Notes under the pieces: generated by a model
Seen by the model: the letters and a program-made list of their open reading frames with translations, nothing else
What the model was told of the DNA's origin: nothing
The model's database searches: none
NCBI RefSeq assembly: GCF_003576455.2
Contig: NZ_CP032869.1
Location: 7,068,001-7,132,000, forward strand
Reading direction: 5' to 3'
From: Mucilaginibacter celer
GTDB taxonomy: Bacteria; Bacteroidota; Bacteroidia; Sphingobacteriales; Sphingobacteriaceae
Length of the DNA stretch: 64,000 nucleotides
Program-made: the position numbers and the translations under genes
In this document: positions 7,408 through 16,452 of the stretch, piece by piece
Numbering within the stretch: the first letter of the stretch is position 1
Layout of the letters: every line of letters begins with the position of its first letter

Positions 7408-10299
7408 ATGAAGTTGAGCACAACCTACCAGGAGCAGTTTCAGTCGAGACACATTGCTCCGAGTGAGGCCGATAAGGCCAAAATGTTGAAAACCATCGGT
7501 GTAAATTCACTCGATGAACTGATAGGGCAAACAGTGCCCGAAAAGATCAGGCTTACCAAACCACTTAACCTGCCCGCCGCTAAAAGTGAGTTTGATTATT
7601 TAAACACCCTAAAGCAAACCGCTTCAAAAAACAAAGTTTTCAAATCATTTATCGGTAAGGGTTACTATGATGTAATCGTTCCGGGTGTTATTCAACGTAA
7701 TATACTTGAAAATCCCGGATGGTATACGCAATACACCCCTTACCAGGCCGAGATTGCCCAGGGCCGTTTGCAGGCTTTGTTAAATTTCCAAACCATGATC
7801 ATTGATCTTACAGGTATGGAAATTGCCAACGCGTCATTGCTGGATGAGGGTACCGCCGCTGCCGAGGCTATGTTTATGCAGTACAGTCTGCGTAAAAACA
7901 ATAGCGCCAATGTGTTCTTCGTATCTGAAGATGTGTTCCCGCAAACTATTGATATTTTAAAAACCCGCTCCGAGCCTTACGGCATCGAGCTAAGAATAGG
8001 CGACCACCGCACCGTTGAATTAACCGACGATATGTTTGGTGCCATTGTTCAATACCCTGCCGGCGATGGCTCGGTTTATAACTATGCCGATTTTGCTGCT
8101 AAAGGCCACGAAAAAGGGATTAAACTAACCGTTGTTGCCGATATCATGAGCCTTGCCCTGTTAACGCCTCCGGGCGAGTGGGGTGCCGACATTGTAGTAG
8201 GTTCATCACAACGTTTTGGCGTACCGATGGGCTTTGGTGGCCCGCATGCCGCTTTCTTCGCTACTAAAGAAGAGTACAAACGTTCAATCCCTGGCCGTAT
8301 AATCGGTGTAACTATTGATAGTGCCGGTAACTACGCTTTGCGTATGGCATTGCAAACCCGCGAGCAACATATCCGCAGGGATAAAGCAACTTCAAATATC
8401 TGTACCGCGCAGGCATTACTGGCTATTATGGCCGGTATGTATGCTGTTTACCATGGTCCGGATGGCATTAAATTGATCGCTGAGCGTATTCACGGTTTGG
8501 CAGTGTTAACGGCTAAAACTTTAGGCCAGTTAGGTTACGAGCAACTGAATAAAGCTTATTTTGATACCGTTAAGTTTGACGTAGGCAACCTTATAGGCCC
8601 TATCCATTCTGAAGCTTTGAATAACGAAATGAACCTGAACTACGAAGGTTCGGTAGTTACTATCAGTATTGACGAAACCACTTCGGTTGAGGATATTAAA
8701 ACCATTGTTCGTTTTTTTGCTAAGGTAAAAGGTAAAACGATTAACGATGTTGACTTTGACGGACTTAACGCCAACATCGAAACCGTTATCCCTGCCGAAT
8801 TGCAACGTACCTCGGCTTACTTAACGCACAGCTTGTTCAACACCCACAGGTCTGAACATGAAATGCTGCGTTACATCAAATCGTTAGAGGCAAAAGACCT
8901 TTCGCTTTGCCACTCGATGATTGCTTTAGGTTCATGTACCATGAAACTGAACGCTACCACCGAGATGGTACCTGTTACCTGGGCCGAGTTCAGCAAAATC
9001 CACCCATTTGCCCCAACCGACCAGGTTGGCGGCTATATGCAACTGTTTGACGAGATCAATAACTGGTTAAGCGAGATCACCGGCTTTGCGGCCATGAGCT
9101 TACAGCCAAATGCTGGCGCGCAAGGTGAGTATGCTGGTTTAATGGTAATCCGTGCTTATCATTTGGATAGGGGCGATGCTCACCGTAATATCGCTTTGAT
9201 CCCATCATCAGCACACGGTACCAACCCTGCATCTGCAGCTATGGCCGGTATGAAGATAGTTGTGGTTAAGTGCGACGATAACGGTAACATTGATGTTGCC
9301 GATATGCGCGCCAAAGCCGAGCAATATAAAAATGAGCTTTCATGTTTGATGGTTACTTACCCATCAACCCACGGTGTGTTTGAAGAAAGCATCATCGAGA
9401 TCTGCGAGATCATTCACGAGAATGGAGGCCAGGTTTATATGGATGGTGCCAACATGAACGCCCAGGTAGGTTTAACCAGCCCGGCCAATATAGGTGCCGA
9501 TGTTTGCCACTTGAATTTGCATAAAACATTCTGTATCCCTCACGGTGGAGGTGGCCCGGGCATGGGCCCGATCGGTGTTGCTAAACACTTGGTTCCTTAC
9601 CTGCCTGGTCATGCTGTGGTAGATATTGACAGGGGTAAATCAATCCACGCGGTTTCGGCTGCGCCTTGGGGTTCGGCTTCTATCCTGATCATCTCTCACG
9701 CATACATCGCTATGATGGGTGCCGAAGGATTAACCAACGCTACCCGTTACGCCATCCTGAACGCCAACTATATTAAAGCAAGGCTTAAAGAACACTACCC
9801 TGTGTTGTATACCGGTGCTAACGGCCGTTGCGCGCATGAGATGATTTTAGATTGCCGCTCATTTAAATCGGCAGGTATCGAGGTTACTGATATTGCTAAA
9901 CGTTTGATGGATTATGGTTTCCATGCGCCAACCGTATCATTCCCGGTTGCAGGTACTGTAATGGTTGAGCCAACCGAATCGGAGCCTAAGCACGAGCTTG
10001 ACCGTTTCTGCGATGCCATGATCGCCATCCGCCATGAAATTGCCGATGTGATGGACGGTATTTCTGATAAAACAGATAACCCATTAAAAAATGCACCACA
10101 CACCGTAGCCGTAATTACCGGCAACGAGTGGGAGCATCCATATACCCGCCAAAAAGCGGCGTTCCCGCTGCCTTACGTAGCGGCCAACAAATTCTGGCCA
10201 TCGGTAGGCAGGGTCAACGACACTTATGGCGACCGTACGCTGATCTGCTCATGCCCTCCGCTGGAAGAGTACGAGTTTGAAGAAAGCGTGATTGAATAG
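7408..10299 (+). CDS. gcvP: glycine dehydrogenase (decarboxylating), glycine cleavage P protein
   Basis: The P protein decarboxylates glycine with pyridoxal phosphate and passes the aminomethyl group to the lipoylated H protein. The 963-residue product is the long, fused (homodimeric) form. The PLP-binding lysine is K706 in HLNLHKTFCIPHGGGGPG, followed by the glycine-rich loop. The N-terminal half carries the matching non-catalytic domain (SQRFGVPMGFGGPHAAFF). gcvH and gcvT are not in this window. With kbl and the threonine dehydrogenase found elsewhere in the window it would turn threonine-derived glycine into one-carbon units. Confidence 0.98.
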   Translation: MKLSTTYQEQFQSRHIAPSEADKAKMLKTIGVNSLDELIGQTVPEKIRLTKPLNLPAAKSEFDYLNTLKQTASKNKVFKSFIGKGYYDVIVPGVIQRNILENPGWYTQYTPYQAEIAQGRLQALLNFQTMIIDLTGMEIANASLLDEGTAAAEAMFMQYSLRKNNSANVFFVSEDVFPQTIDILKTRSEPYGIELRIGDHRTVELTDDMFGAIVQYPAGDGSVYNYADFAAKGHEKGIKLTVVADIMSLALLTPPGEWGADIVVGSSQRFGVPMGFGGPHAAFFATKEEYKRSIPGRIIGVTIDSAGNYALRMALQTREQHIRRDKATSNICTAQALLAIMAGMYAVYHGPDGIKLIAERIHGLAVLTAKTLGQLGYEQLNKAYFDTVKFDVGNLIGPIHSEALNNEMNLNYEGSVVTISIDETTSVEDIKTIVRFFAKVKGKTINDVDFDGLNANIETVIPAELQRTSAYLTHSLFNTHRSEHEMLRYIKSLEAKDLSLCHSMIALGSCTMKLNATTEMVPVTWAEFSKIHPFAPTDQVGGYMQLFDEINNWLSEITGFAAMSLQPNAGAQGEYAGLMVIRAYHLDRGDAHRNIALIPSSAHGTNPASAAMAGMKIVVVKCDDNGNIDVADMRAKAEQYKNELSCLMVTYPSTHGVFEESIIEICEIIHENGGQVYMDGANMNAQVGLTSPANIGADVCHLNLHKTFCIPHGGGGPGMGPIGVAKHLVPYLPGHAVVDIDRGKSIHAVSAAPWGSASILIISHAYIAMMGAEGLTNATRYAILNANYIKARLKEHYPVLYTGANGRCAHEMILDCRSFKSAGIEVTDIAKRLMDYGFHAPTVSFPVAGTVMVEPTESEPKHELDRFCDAMIAIRHEIADVMDGISDKTDNPLKNAPHTVAVITGNEWEHPYTRQKAAFPLPYVAANKFWPSVGRVNDTYGDRTLICSCPPLEEYEFEESVIE

Positions 10300-10310
10300 G
10301 CTTTAACATA

Positions 10311-10340
10311 AACCCTCCCTTAAAACCGGAGGGTTTTTTA
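10311..10340 (+). terminator. intrinsic terminator of gcvP
   Basis: An exact 8-bp stem AACCCTCC / GGAGGGTT (10311-10318 and 10328-10335) runs straight into TTTTT. Confidence 0.85.
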
Positions 10341-10362
10341 TTTTTATATCAATATTATTACA

Positions 10363-10731
10363 ATGGATAACATCGACAATAATCCGGAAGCTTCTCATCT
10401 TAGTGTAGATTTAGCAAGGCTGACCGCCCCAACACCACATCCACCTTACTATGCTGTAATATTTACCTCGGTGCGTACACCGGGTGATGAGGGCTATGGT
10501 GAAATGGCTGCGGAGATGGACAAGCTTGCGAGGCAGCAACCGGGCTTTTTAGGTGTTGAATCCGCACGTAATGATGTGGGCATTACTGTATCATACTGGG
10601 CAACTTTAGATGCCATTAAGAACTGGAAGGCCAATGCCCGTCATTTATTTGCCCAGCAGCAAGGTCGCGAAAAATGGTATGAAAGTTACAAGGTACGCAT
10701 TTGTAAGGTTGAGCACGACTATAGTTTTTAA
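10363..10731 (+). CDS. antibiotic biosynthesis monooxygenase (ABM) superfamily protein
   Basis: The 122-residue protein has the ABM-type ferredoxin-like pattern: a first strand YYAVIFTSVRTP, a helix MAAEMDKLARQQPGFLGVESARN, a strand ITVSYWATLDAIKNWKAN and a C-terminal strand YKVRICKVEHDY. These small dimeric barrels oxidise quinones or aromatic compounds, or degrade heme, without a metal cofactor. The substrate cannot be told. The first ~25 residues are a Pro/His-rich extension. It is probably monocistronic, lying between the gcvP terminator and an AT-rich promoter region. Confidence 0.75.
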   Translation: MDNIDNNPEASHLSVDLARLTAPTPHPPYYAVIFTSVRTPGDEGYGEMAAEMDKLARQQPGFLGVESARNDVGITVSYWATLDAIKNWKANARHLFAQQQGREKWYESYKVRICKVEHDYSF

Positions 10732-10935
10732 ACTACCGTATCAACGGTTAGTTTTTTTGTGAAATTTTGGGTTCGTAAAACTTTATTTACTTTTCTTTTT
10801 AAAATAAAATACCGCGTTATAAGGTTATTTAGCCACATACGTACAAAAGTAAATTTTCGTTATAATACAACTAATGGGAATATAACTTTTTAAACTGTAC
10901 TCTCGTATAACGAATACGCGCTTAGAATTATAAAC

Positions 10936-11355
10936 ATGACAATTAACAACAAAGCCATAAGTGTATTACTGGTTGATGATGATGAGATCAATAACTTTAT
11001 CTCTATTAAACTGATAAAGAAGGCTTTATTGAACACGGAGATCATGGCTTGTTTAAATGGTAAATACGCTATCGAACAGCTATCAGATATCCAGCGGAAA
11101 GATCCTGAGAAACTGCCGGACTATATTTTGCTGGACATTAACATGCCCATCATGAACGGATGGGAGTTTTTAGATGAGTATAAACGCTTAAACCTCGATC
11201 CGTTGGGCAAAAGCAAGATCTACATTATTTCATCTTCTGTTTTCAGCAACGATATCAATAAGGCACGCTCTTACCCGCTGGTAAAAGATTTTATCTCGAA
11301 ACCACTTAACGTTGAAAAAATAAAAGAGCTTTTTGACGTAGCTAAAGAAGTTTAA
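10936..11355 (+). CDS. stand-alone response regulator receiver protein
   Basis: The 139 residues form one CheY-like receiver domain with no output domain. The acidic pocket is DDD at 14-16, the phosphoacceptor is D67 (LLDINMP), the switch serines are S99-S101 (IISSS) and the conserved lysine is K122 (ISKPL). It would relay phosphate or act by protein contact. No histidine kinase is adjacent. The 204-bp upstream region is AT-rich with a TTCGTTATA / TATAACGAA dyad (10856-10864, 10906-10914). The stop codon overlaps the convergent metallo-hydrolase gene by 4 bp. Confidence 0.9.
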   Translation: MTINNKAISVLLVDDDEINNFISIKLIKKALLNTEIMACLNGKYAIEQLSDIQRKDPEKLPDYILLDINMPIMNGWEFLDEYKRLNLDPLGKSKIYIISSSVFSNDINKARSYPLVKDFISKPLNVEKIKELFDVAKEV

Positions 11356-12122
11356 ACAGGCTTCACTTTAAAGTGATCTCCCTCGGTTTCAACAGTACCA
11401 ATAGCAAATGATTTAGAATGGTAAAAAAGGCATTTCCAACCTTCGGAAGCGGCTTTTTTACCATATTCTTCGCGCAGCATCATCGCCTTGCGGCCGTCCA
11501 TATCATATTTGGCGATAAATTTCCGCAATAGTTGTTCAGGCTCGGGCAGTTCATCTCCCCCAAAAAATACTTTTTCGCCTTCCAAATCAAACCAAAATAC
11601 CTGGTGCGCCGGGCAGTGACCACCCGAATGCTCATACCTGATGCCCGGTTTAAACTCGCCGTTACCTTCAATAAAAGTAATTTTGGCGCTGGCCTGTAAA
11701 GCTTCAAATATCTCTACATGGTAAGATGAGCCCTTGCCGCTGATGCCAAATTCCCATTCCTGTTTGTTAATCACGTGTTCGGCTTGCGGAAAGCTGGGCA
11801 CCAGTTTGCCACCACGTTCAACCACCAGGCCGCCCGAATGATCATAGTGCAGGTGCGACATTAATACCAGCGTTACATCATCCGGATCAAAACCGGCGTT
11901 ACGGATATTTTGATGCAGCATCAGTTCGTCGCGCGTATCCTTAAAGCCTAAACCGGTATCTAAAACTATCAGATCCGTTTTGGTTTTGATTAAAAAAGGG
12001 TTAACGTGGATGAATAACGAGGCAGGGCGATCTTTCGGGTTATCGGTTTCGGGGTTGAACGGGATAAACTTTTTTGAAGCATCAACCGAGTAAGAGCCTT
12101 CGCCTAAAGCAAAAAATTCCAT
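11352..12122 (-). CDS. MBL-fold metallo-hydrolase
   Basis: The metallo-beta-lactamase motif H90-x-H92-x-D94-H95 (MSHLHYDHSGG) is intact. Further ligands are suggested by EHSGGHCPAHQ and GGDELPEP, so two metal ions are likely. The 256-residue layout resembles lactonase-like members (AttM/AiiA type, which open homoserine lactones), but the substrate cannot be decided from sequence. It lies back to back with recJ; an 82-bp spacer holds both promoters. Confidence 0.85.
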   Translation of the reverse strand: MEFFALGEGSYSVDASKKFIPFNPETDNPKDRPASLFIHVNPFLIKTKTDLIVLDTGLGFKDTRDELMLHQNIRNAGFDPDDVTLVLMSHLHYDHSGGLVVERGGKLVPSFPQAEHVINKQEWEFGISGKGSSYHVEIFEALQASAKITFIEGNGEFKPGIRYEHSGGHCPAHQVFWFDLEGEKVFFGGDELPEPEQLLRKFIAKYDMDGRKAMMLREEYGKKAASEGWKCLFYHSKSFAIGTVETEGDHFKVKPV

Positions 12123-12149
12123 AGTAAACTATCTGTCAGATTTTGGATG

Positions 12150-12157
12150 TAACTTTG
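12150..12157 (+). promoter_or_regulatory. candidate -7 box of recJ
   Basis: TAACTTTG is an exact consensus match 47 nt upstream of the recJ ATG. A -33 element is not clear. Confidence 0.5.
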
Positions 12158-12204
12158 CCCCTTTAACAGGGCATAGTATATTTACTGTTTAAAGCTGCAA
12201 AGAT

Positions 12205-13908
12205 ATGAATAAACGTTGGGCGCTAAGAGATAATATAAACCATGATGATGTAATAAAATTAGCCGCCGAACTCAATATCGATACCGTTTTAAGCAGCCTG
12301 CTGGTACAGCGCGGTATCACCACTTTTGAAGATGCCCGCTACTTCTTTAGGCCGGATCACCGGCACCTACACGATCCTTTTTTAATGAAGGATATGGAAA
12401 AGGCCATCATCCGCATTGAGCAGGCTATTGCCGGCGGCGAAAAGATCATGATTTATGGTGACTATGATGTGGATGGTACCACAGCCGTAGCGCTTACCTA
12501 TAGCTTTTTCAAAAAGCTTTATGATAATATTGACTACTATATCCCTGATCGTTACAAGGAAGGCTATGGTATCTCAACCCAGGGCATAGATTATGCAGCA
12601 GAAACGGGTGTCGATTTGATCATCGCATTGGATTGCGGTATCAAATCCGTTGATAAAATTGATTACGCTAATGAAAAGGGTATCGACTTTATTATCTGCG
12701 ATCACCACTTGCCGGGTGCAACAATCCCCAACGCGGTGGCGGTGCTTGACCCCAAGCGTGAGGATTGCGAATATCCTTATAAAGAACTTTCGGGCTGCGG
12801 TATCGGCTTTAAACTTATCCAGGCTTATGCAATAAAGAATGATATTCCGGAAGAAGAGGTGAATTGCTACCTCGATTTGGTGGTGATCAGTATCTCCTGC
12901 GATATTGTACACATTACCGGCGAAAACCGTGTGTTGGCGCATTTCGGTTTAAATAAAATAAATACTGATCCGTGTACAGGCGTTAAAGCTTTGATGGAAA
13001 TTGCAGGCAGAACAGGACCGTATACCATATCGGATGTGGTGTTCCTGCTCGGCCCGCGCATTAATGCCGCAGGTAGGATAGATGATGCAAAACATGCCGT
13101 TGCGCTATTAATAGCAACCGATAAAGACGTGGCCAAAGAGCAAAGCGCCCTGATTAATGTGCATAACACCGAGCGCAAAGGACATGATGTGAACATTACG
13201 GATGAAGCGCTAAGCATGATAGACAATGATGCCGTGCTGGTGGCCCGTAAATCGACCGTATTGTTCAATGAAAACTGGCATAAAGGTGTTATCGGTATTG
13301 TAGCATCGCGGCTTACCGAAAAATATTACCGCCCAACCATTGTACTTACACGCTCAAACGGGCATGTAGCAGGTTCGGCGCGTTCTGTATTGGGATACGA
13401 CCTGTACGAGGCGCTTTGCGGCTGTAAAGACCTGCTAATTCAATTCGGTGGCCACAAGTATGCAGCAGGTTTAACCATGCATCCCGAAAACCTTGAGGCG
13501 TTCATCAACCGGTTTGAAGAAGTGGTAAGCACCACCATAAAACCCGAACAATTAATACAACAAATACAAATTGACGCCGAATTACGTTTAAGCCAGATAG
13601 AAGCCAAATTTTTCAGGATCCTGAACCAGTTTGCGCCCTTCGGCCCGGAAAATATGGCCCCTGTTTTCATTAGTAAAAATGTGTATGTTAGTGGTAACGC
13701 AGGCCTGGTAGGCGGCTCGCACATAAAAATGAGTGTGATACAGGAAGGTTCGGCGGCGTTTGATTGTATTGCGTTTAATCATGGGCAGTACATTGAACAA
13801 TTACGATCAGGAGCGCCCTTTGAAATGTGCTACTCGATAGAAGAAAATGTTTGGCGCGAGCGTAGAACGATACAGTTAAATGTGAAGGGAATACGGTTTA
13901 GTGATTAG
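12205..13908 (+). CDS. recJ: single-stranded-DNA-specific exonuclease RecJ
   Basis: RecJ degrades single-stranded DNA 5' to 3' in recombination and mismatch repair. The DHH-family catalytic motifs are present: DYDVDG at 86-91 and DHH at 166-168. The DHHA1 part has GVIGIVASRLTEKYYRPTIVL and FGGHKYAAGLTM. The length (567 aa) is normal. The stop codon TAG (13906-13908) lies inside the first unit of a phased GATTAGA heptamer array, so the last codon pair (Asp-stop) is shared with a dispersed repeat. Confidence 0.97.
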   Translation: MNKRWALRDNINHDDVIKLAAELNIDTVLSSLLVQRGITTFEDARYFFRPDHRHLHDPFLMKDMEKAIIRIEQAIAGGEKIMIYGDYDVDGTTAVALTYSFFKKLYDNIDYYIPDRYKEGYGISTQGIDYAAETGVDLIIALDCGIKSVDKIDYANEKGIDFIICDHHLPGATIPNAVAVLDPKREDCEYPYKELSGCGIGFKLIQAYAIKNDIPEEEVNCYLDLVVISISCDIVHITGENRVLAHFGLNKINTDPCTGVKALMEIAGRTGPYTISDVVFLLGPRINAAGRIDDAKHAVALLIATDKDVAKEQSALINVHNTERKGHDVNITDEALSMIDNDAVLVARKSTVLFNENWHKGVIGIVASRLTEKYYRPTIVLTRSNGHVAGSARSVLGYDLYEALCGCKDLLIQFGGHKYAAGLTMHPENLEAFINRFEEVVSTTIKPEQLIQQIQIDAELRLSQIEAKFFRILNQFAPFGPENMAPVFISKNVYVSGNAGLVGGSHIKMSVIQEGSAAFDCIAFNHGQYIEQLRSGAPFEMCYSIEENVWRERRTIQLNVKGIRFSD

Positions 13909-14058
13909 AGGTTGGAGATTAGAGATTAGTTGGGTTGGTTCAAGCTTGATAAATCATGGTTCATAGCCGGAGTTATAATCAGCGAAATCAACGAAATCAA
14001 AAAAATCAACGGTAATATATCAGGGTAATCCATGAATCCCATAAATCATGGTTCAGAC
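13903..14058 (+). repeat. mosaic intergenic repeat: heptamers, nonamers and a GTTCAGAC end
   Basis: The element opens with four phased heptamers (GATTAGA, GGTTGGA, GATTAGA, GATTAGT; 13903-13930). A linker follows with TCATGGTTCATAGCCGG, then four phased nonamers (AATCAGCGA, AATCAACGA, AATCAAAAA, AATCAACGG; 13977-14012). It ends with GTTCAGAC (14051-14058). The same blocks in the same order occur inverted at about 24204-24313 after rlmD, and part recurs at 52953-53019. Confidence 0.85.
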
Positions 14059-14064
14059 AACAGC

Positions 14065-14805
14065 ATGATACTAAGAGCAGATAATTTAGTAAAAAAATAC
14101 AAACAGCGCACCGTAGTAAACGACGTATCGTTTGACGTAGCGCAAGGGGAAATTGTTGGTTTGCTTGGCCCGAATGGCGCCGGGAAAACCACTTCGTTTT
14201 ATATGATTGTGGGTTTGATTAAGCCAAACGAAGGCGTTATTCATTTGGATGATGATAACATCACCCAGGATCCGATGTACCGCCGTGCTCAAAAAGGTAT
14301 CGGCTATTTGGCTCAGGAAGCTTCGGTATTCAGAAAACTTTCGGTTGAGGATAATATCAAGGCTGTACTGGAAATGGGCAATATGTCAAAAGATCAGCAG
14401 AAAGATAAACTGGAAGAACTGATTGACGAGTTCAGCTTACACAAAGTACGCCGGAATAGGGGCGACCTGCTATCGGGCGGCGAACGCCGCCGTACCGAAA
14501 TTGCAAGGGCATTAGCTGCCGAACCTAATTTCATCTTGCTGGATGAGCCTTTCGCGGGTGTTGACCCGATAGCGGTAGAAGAGATCCAGGCGATGGTAGC
14601 CAAGCTGCGTACCCGCAACATCGGCATCTTAATAACCGACCACAACGTGCAGGAAACCCTTTCGATCACTGATAGGGCCTACCTGCTTTTTGAAGGTAAA
14701 ATATTAGAATCGGGCGTGCCTGAGGTATTGGCTGAGAATGAAATGGTGAGGAAAGTGTATCTTGGGGCAAACTTTGTGCTTAAACGAAAAGTTTTTCCTC
14801 AATAA
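14065..14805 (+). CDS. lptB: LPS export ABC transporter ATP-binding protein
   Basis: LptB powers extraction of lipopolysaccharide from the inner membrane by LptFG. Walker A is GPNGAGKTT at about 35-43, the signature is LSGGERRR and Walker B is FILLDEPFAGVDP, followed by the switch histidine in ITDHN. I chose the ATG at 14065 (MILRADNLVKKY). An in-frame ATG at 14032 would add eleven residues encoded by the upstream repeat and gives an unnatural N-terminus. At 246 residues the length fits the family. The GH3-type gene follows after 8 nt, so the two are cotranscribed. Confidence 0.95.
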   Translation: MILRADNLVKKYKQRTVVNDVSFDVAQGEIVGLLGPNGAGKTTSFYMIVGLIKPNEGVIHLDDDNITQDPMYRRAQKGIGYLAQEASVFRKLSVEDNIKAVLEMGNMSKDQQKDKLEELIDEFSLHKVRRNRGDLLSGGERRRTEIARALAAEPNFILLDEPFAGVDPIAVEEIQAMVAKLRTRNIGILITDHNVQETLSITDRAYLLFEGKILESGVPEVLAENEMVRKVYLGANFVLKRKVFPQ

Positions 14806-14813
14806 ACCAATAT

Positions 14814-16358
14814 ATGACCCTCTTTAACTCCGTATTTACCTGGTTCATGAAAAAGCGTATCCACCAGATAGAGCTTTTTATGAAATACCCGAATGAAGTG
14901 CAGGAAGAATGGTTTGAGCAACTGGTATCGGTTGCTGAAAACACCGAGTGGGGCAAAAAATATCACTATAAAAGTATTGAAAACCTGAGCCAGTTTAAGG
15001 AACGGGTGCCGATACAAAATTATGATACGCTGAAGCCCTACATCGAGCGGATGTTGAAGGGTGAAAAGAATGTGCTTTGGCCGTCGGAGATCCGTTGGTT
15101 TGCCAAATCATCGGGGACTACCAATGATAGGAGCAAGTTTATCCCCGTTAGTGAAGAGGCACTGGAGGAATGCCATTTTAAGGGTGGTAAAGATCTGCTT
15201 ACCATCTACTTTAATAACCAACCCAACGCCCGTATGTTTACGGGTAAGATATTGACATTGGGGGGGAGTCACCAGATCAGTCAGCTAAGTCCGGATACTT
15301 CTTTTGGCGATTTATCGGCGGTGATCATGAAAAACCTGCCCATGTGGGCCGAGTTTCACCGTACGCCGCATTTGGATATTGCCCTGCTGGAAAACTTTGA
15401 GGAAAAGATTGAAAAAATAGCTCATGCTACCAAGGATGTAAACGTAACCAGCATCAGCGGTGTGCCTACCTGGAATTTGGTGCTGTTTAAACGTATTTTG
15501 GAGATAACCGGCAAAAACAACCTGCTGGAAGTTTGGCCTAACCTGGAGATGTATTTTCACGGCGCGGTTAACTTTACCCCATACCGTGAGCAGTTTAAAA
15601 AGCTGATCCCTAACGAGGATATGTATTACCTCGAAAACTATAACGCTTCGGAAGGTTTCTTCGGAATACAGGATACCAAAGAGCCGGGTGAGATGCTATT
15701 GATGCTGGACTATGGTATTTTTTACGAGTTTTTACCGTTAGAGCATCTGCACGATGAGCACCCTAAAACCCTCACCCTTGATGAAGTGGAGCTGAATAAA
15801 AACTACGCTCTTATTATCTCTACCAATGCTGGTTTGTGGCGCTATATGATAGGGGATACCATCAGGTTTTCGTCGCTCGATCCGTTCCGGATCCAGATTA
15901 CAGGTCGCACCAAACATTTTATCAACGCTTTTGGCGAGGAGGTGATCATTGATAATGCCGAACGAGCTTTAGATGAGGCCTGCCAGCAAACAGGTGCTGT
16001 GATTAGGGAATACACGGCTGCTCCCGTTTATTTTAACGGCGATGATTGCGGTGCCCATGAATGGATCATCGAGTTTGAAAAGCGCCCTGCCGAGTTTGAA
16101 CGTTTCGTTGATTTGCTGGATGAAACCCTGCGCCGCATAAATTCTGATTATGATGCCAAGCGTTTTAAAGATATGGCCCTGCGCAGGCCGATAGTTCGCC
16201 GCGCGCCGGATGGTACTTTTTTTAACTGGATGCGGGAGAAAGGGAAGTTGGGCGGGCAGCATAAAGTGCCGAGGTTGGCTAATGACAGGGAGTATGTGGA
16301 TGGGATATTGAAGATGATGGAGTTGGTGGGCGTTCAGAATCAGGACTGTAAGAATTAA
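14814..16358 (+). CDS. GH3 auxin-responsive promoter family protein (acyl-adenylate-forming)
   Basis: The 514-residue protein belongs to the GH3 branch of the firefly-luciferase-like adenylating enzymes. The ATP motif is KSSGTTNDRSKFIPV near residues 98-112. YLENYNASEGFFG and YMIGDTIRF match later conserved motifs, and ITGRTKHFINAFGEEV is the hinge to the C-terminal domain. Plant GH3 enzymes couple acids to amino acids. The bacterial role is not settled, and neither the acid nor the acceptor can be read here. Its position 8 nt after lptB suggests an envelope-related job, which is an inference. Confidence 0.9.
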   Translation: MTLFNSVFTWFMKKRIHQIELFMKYPNEVQEEWFEQLVSVAENTEWGKKYHYKSIENLSQFKERVPIQNYDTLKPYIERMLKGEKNVLWPSEIRWFAKSSGTTNDRSKFIPVSEEALEECHFKGGKDLLTIYFNNQPNARMFTGKILTLGGSHQISQLSPDTSFGDLSAVIMKNLPMWAEFHRTPHLDIALLENFEEKIEKIAHATKDVNVTSISGVPTWNLVLFKRILEITGKNNLLEVWPNLEMYFHGAVNFTPYREQFKKLIPNEDMYYLENYNASEGFFGIQDTKEPGEMLLMLDYGIFYEFLPLEHLHDEHPKTLTLDEVELNKNYALIISTNAGLWRYMIGDTIRFSSLDPFRIQITGRTKHFINAFGEEVIIDNAERALDEACQQTGAVIREYTAAPVYFNGDDCGAHEWIIEFEKRPAEFERFVDLLDETLRRINSDYDAKRFKDMALRRPIVRRAPDGTFFNWMREKGKLGGQHKVPRLANDREYVDGILKMMELVGVQNQDCKN

Positions 16359-16385
16359 GAATCAGGAAACAAATGCCCTAATCTA

Positions 16386-16444
16386 CCGCGGGTTTAGCGA
16401 TAGCGTAACCCGTGGGAATAACAGGTTAAGTTTATAACTTAACC
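16386..16444. repeat. two hairpins between convergent genes
   Basis: An imperfect 9-bp stem (CCGCGGGTT / AACCCGTGG, 16386-16415) has the loop AGCGATAGCG. It is followed by a perfect 9-bp palindrome GGTTAAGTT-TAT-AACTTAACC (16424-16444). They lie between the stops of the GH3 gene and the CDP-alcohol transferase and could end both transcripts, although neither is followed by a long T run. Confidence 0.55.
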
Positions 16445-16452
16445 ACCCAAAC

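Noticed and set aside
14032..14064. Eleven-residue N-terminal extension of LptB
   Set aside because: The bases belong to the intergenic repeat (CATAAATCATGGTTCAGAC), and LptB homologues start at MILRADN-type sequence.
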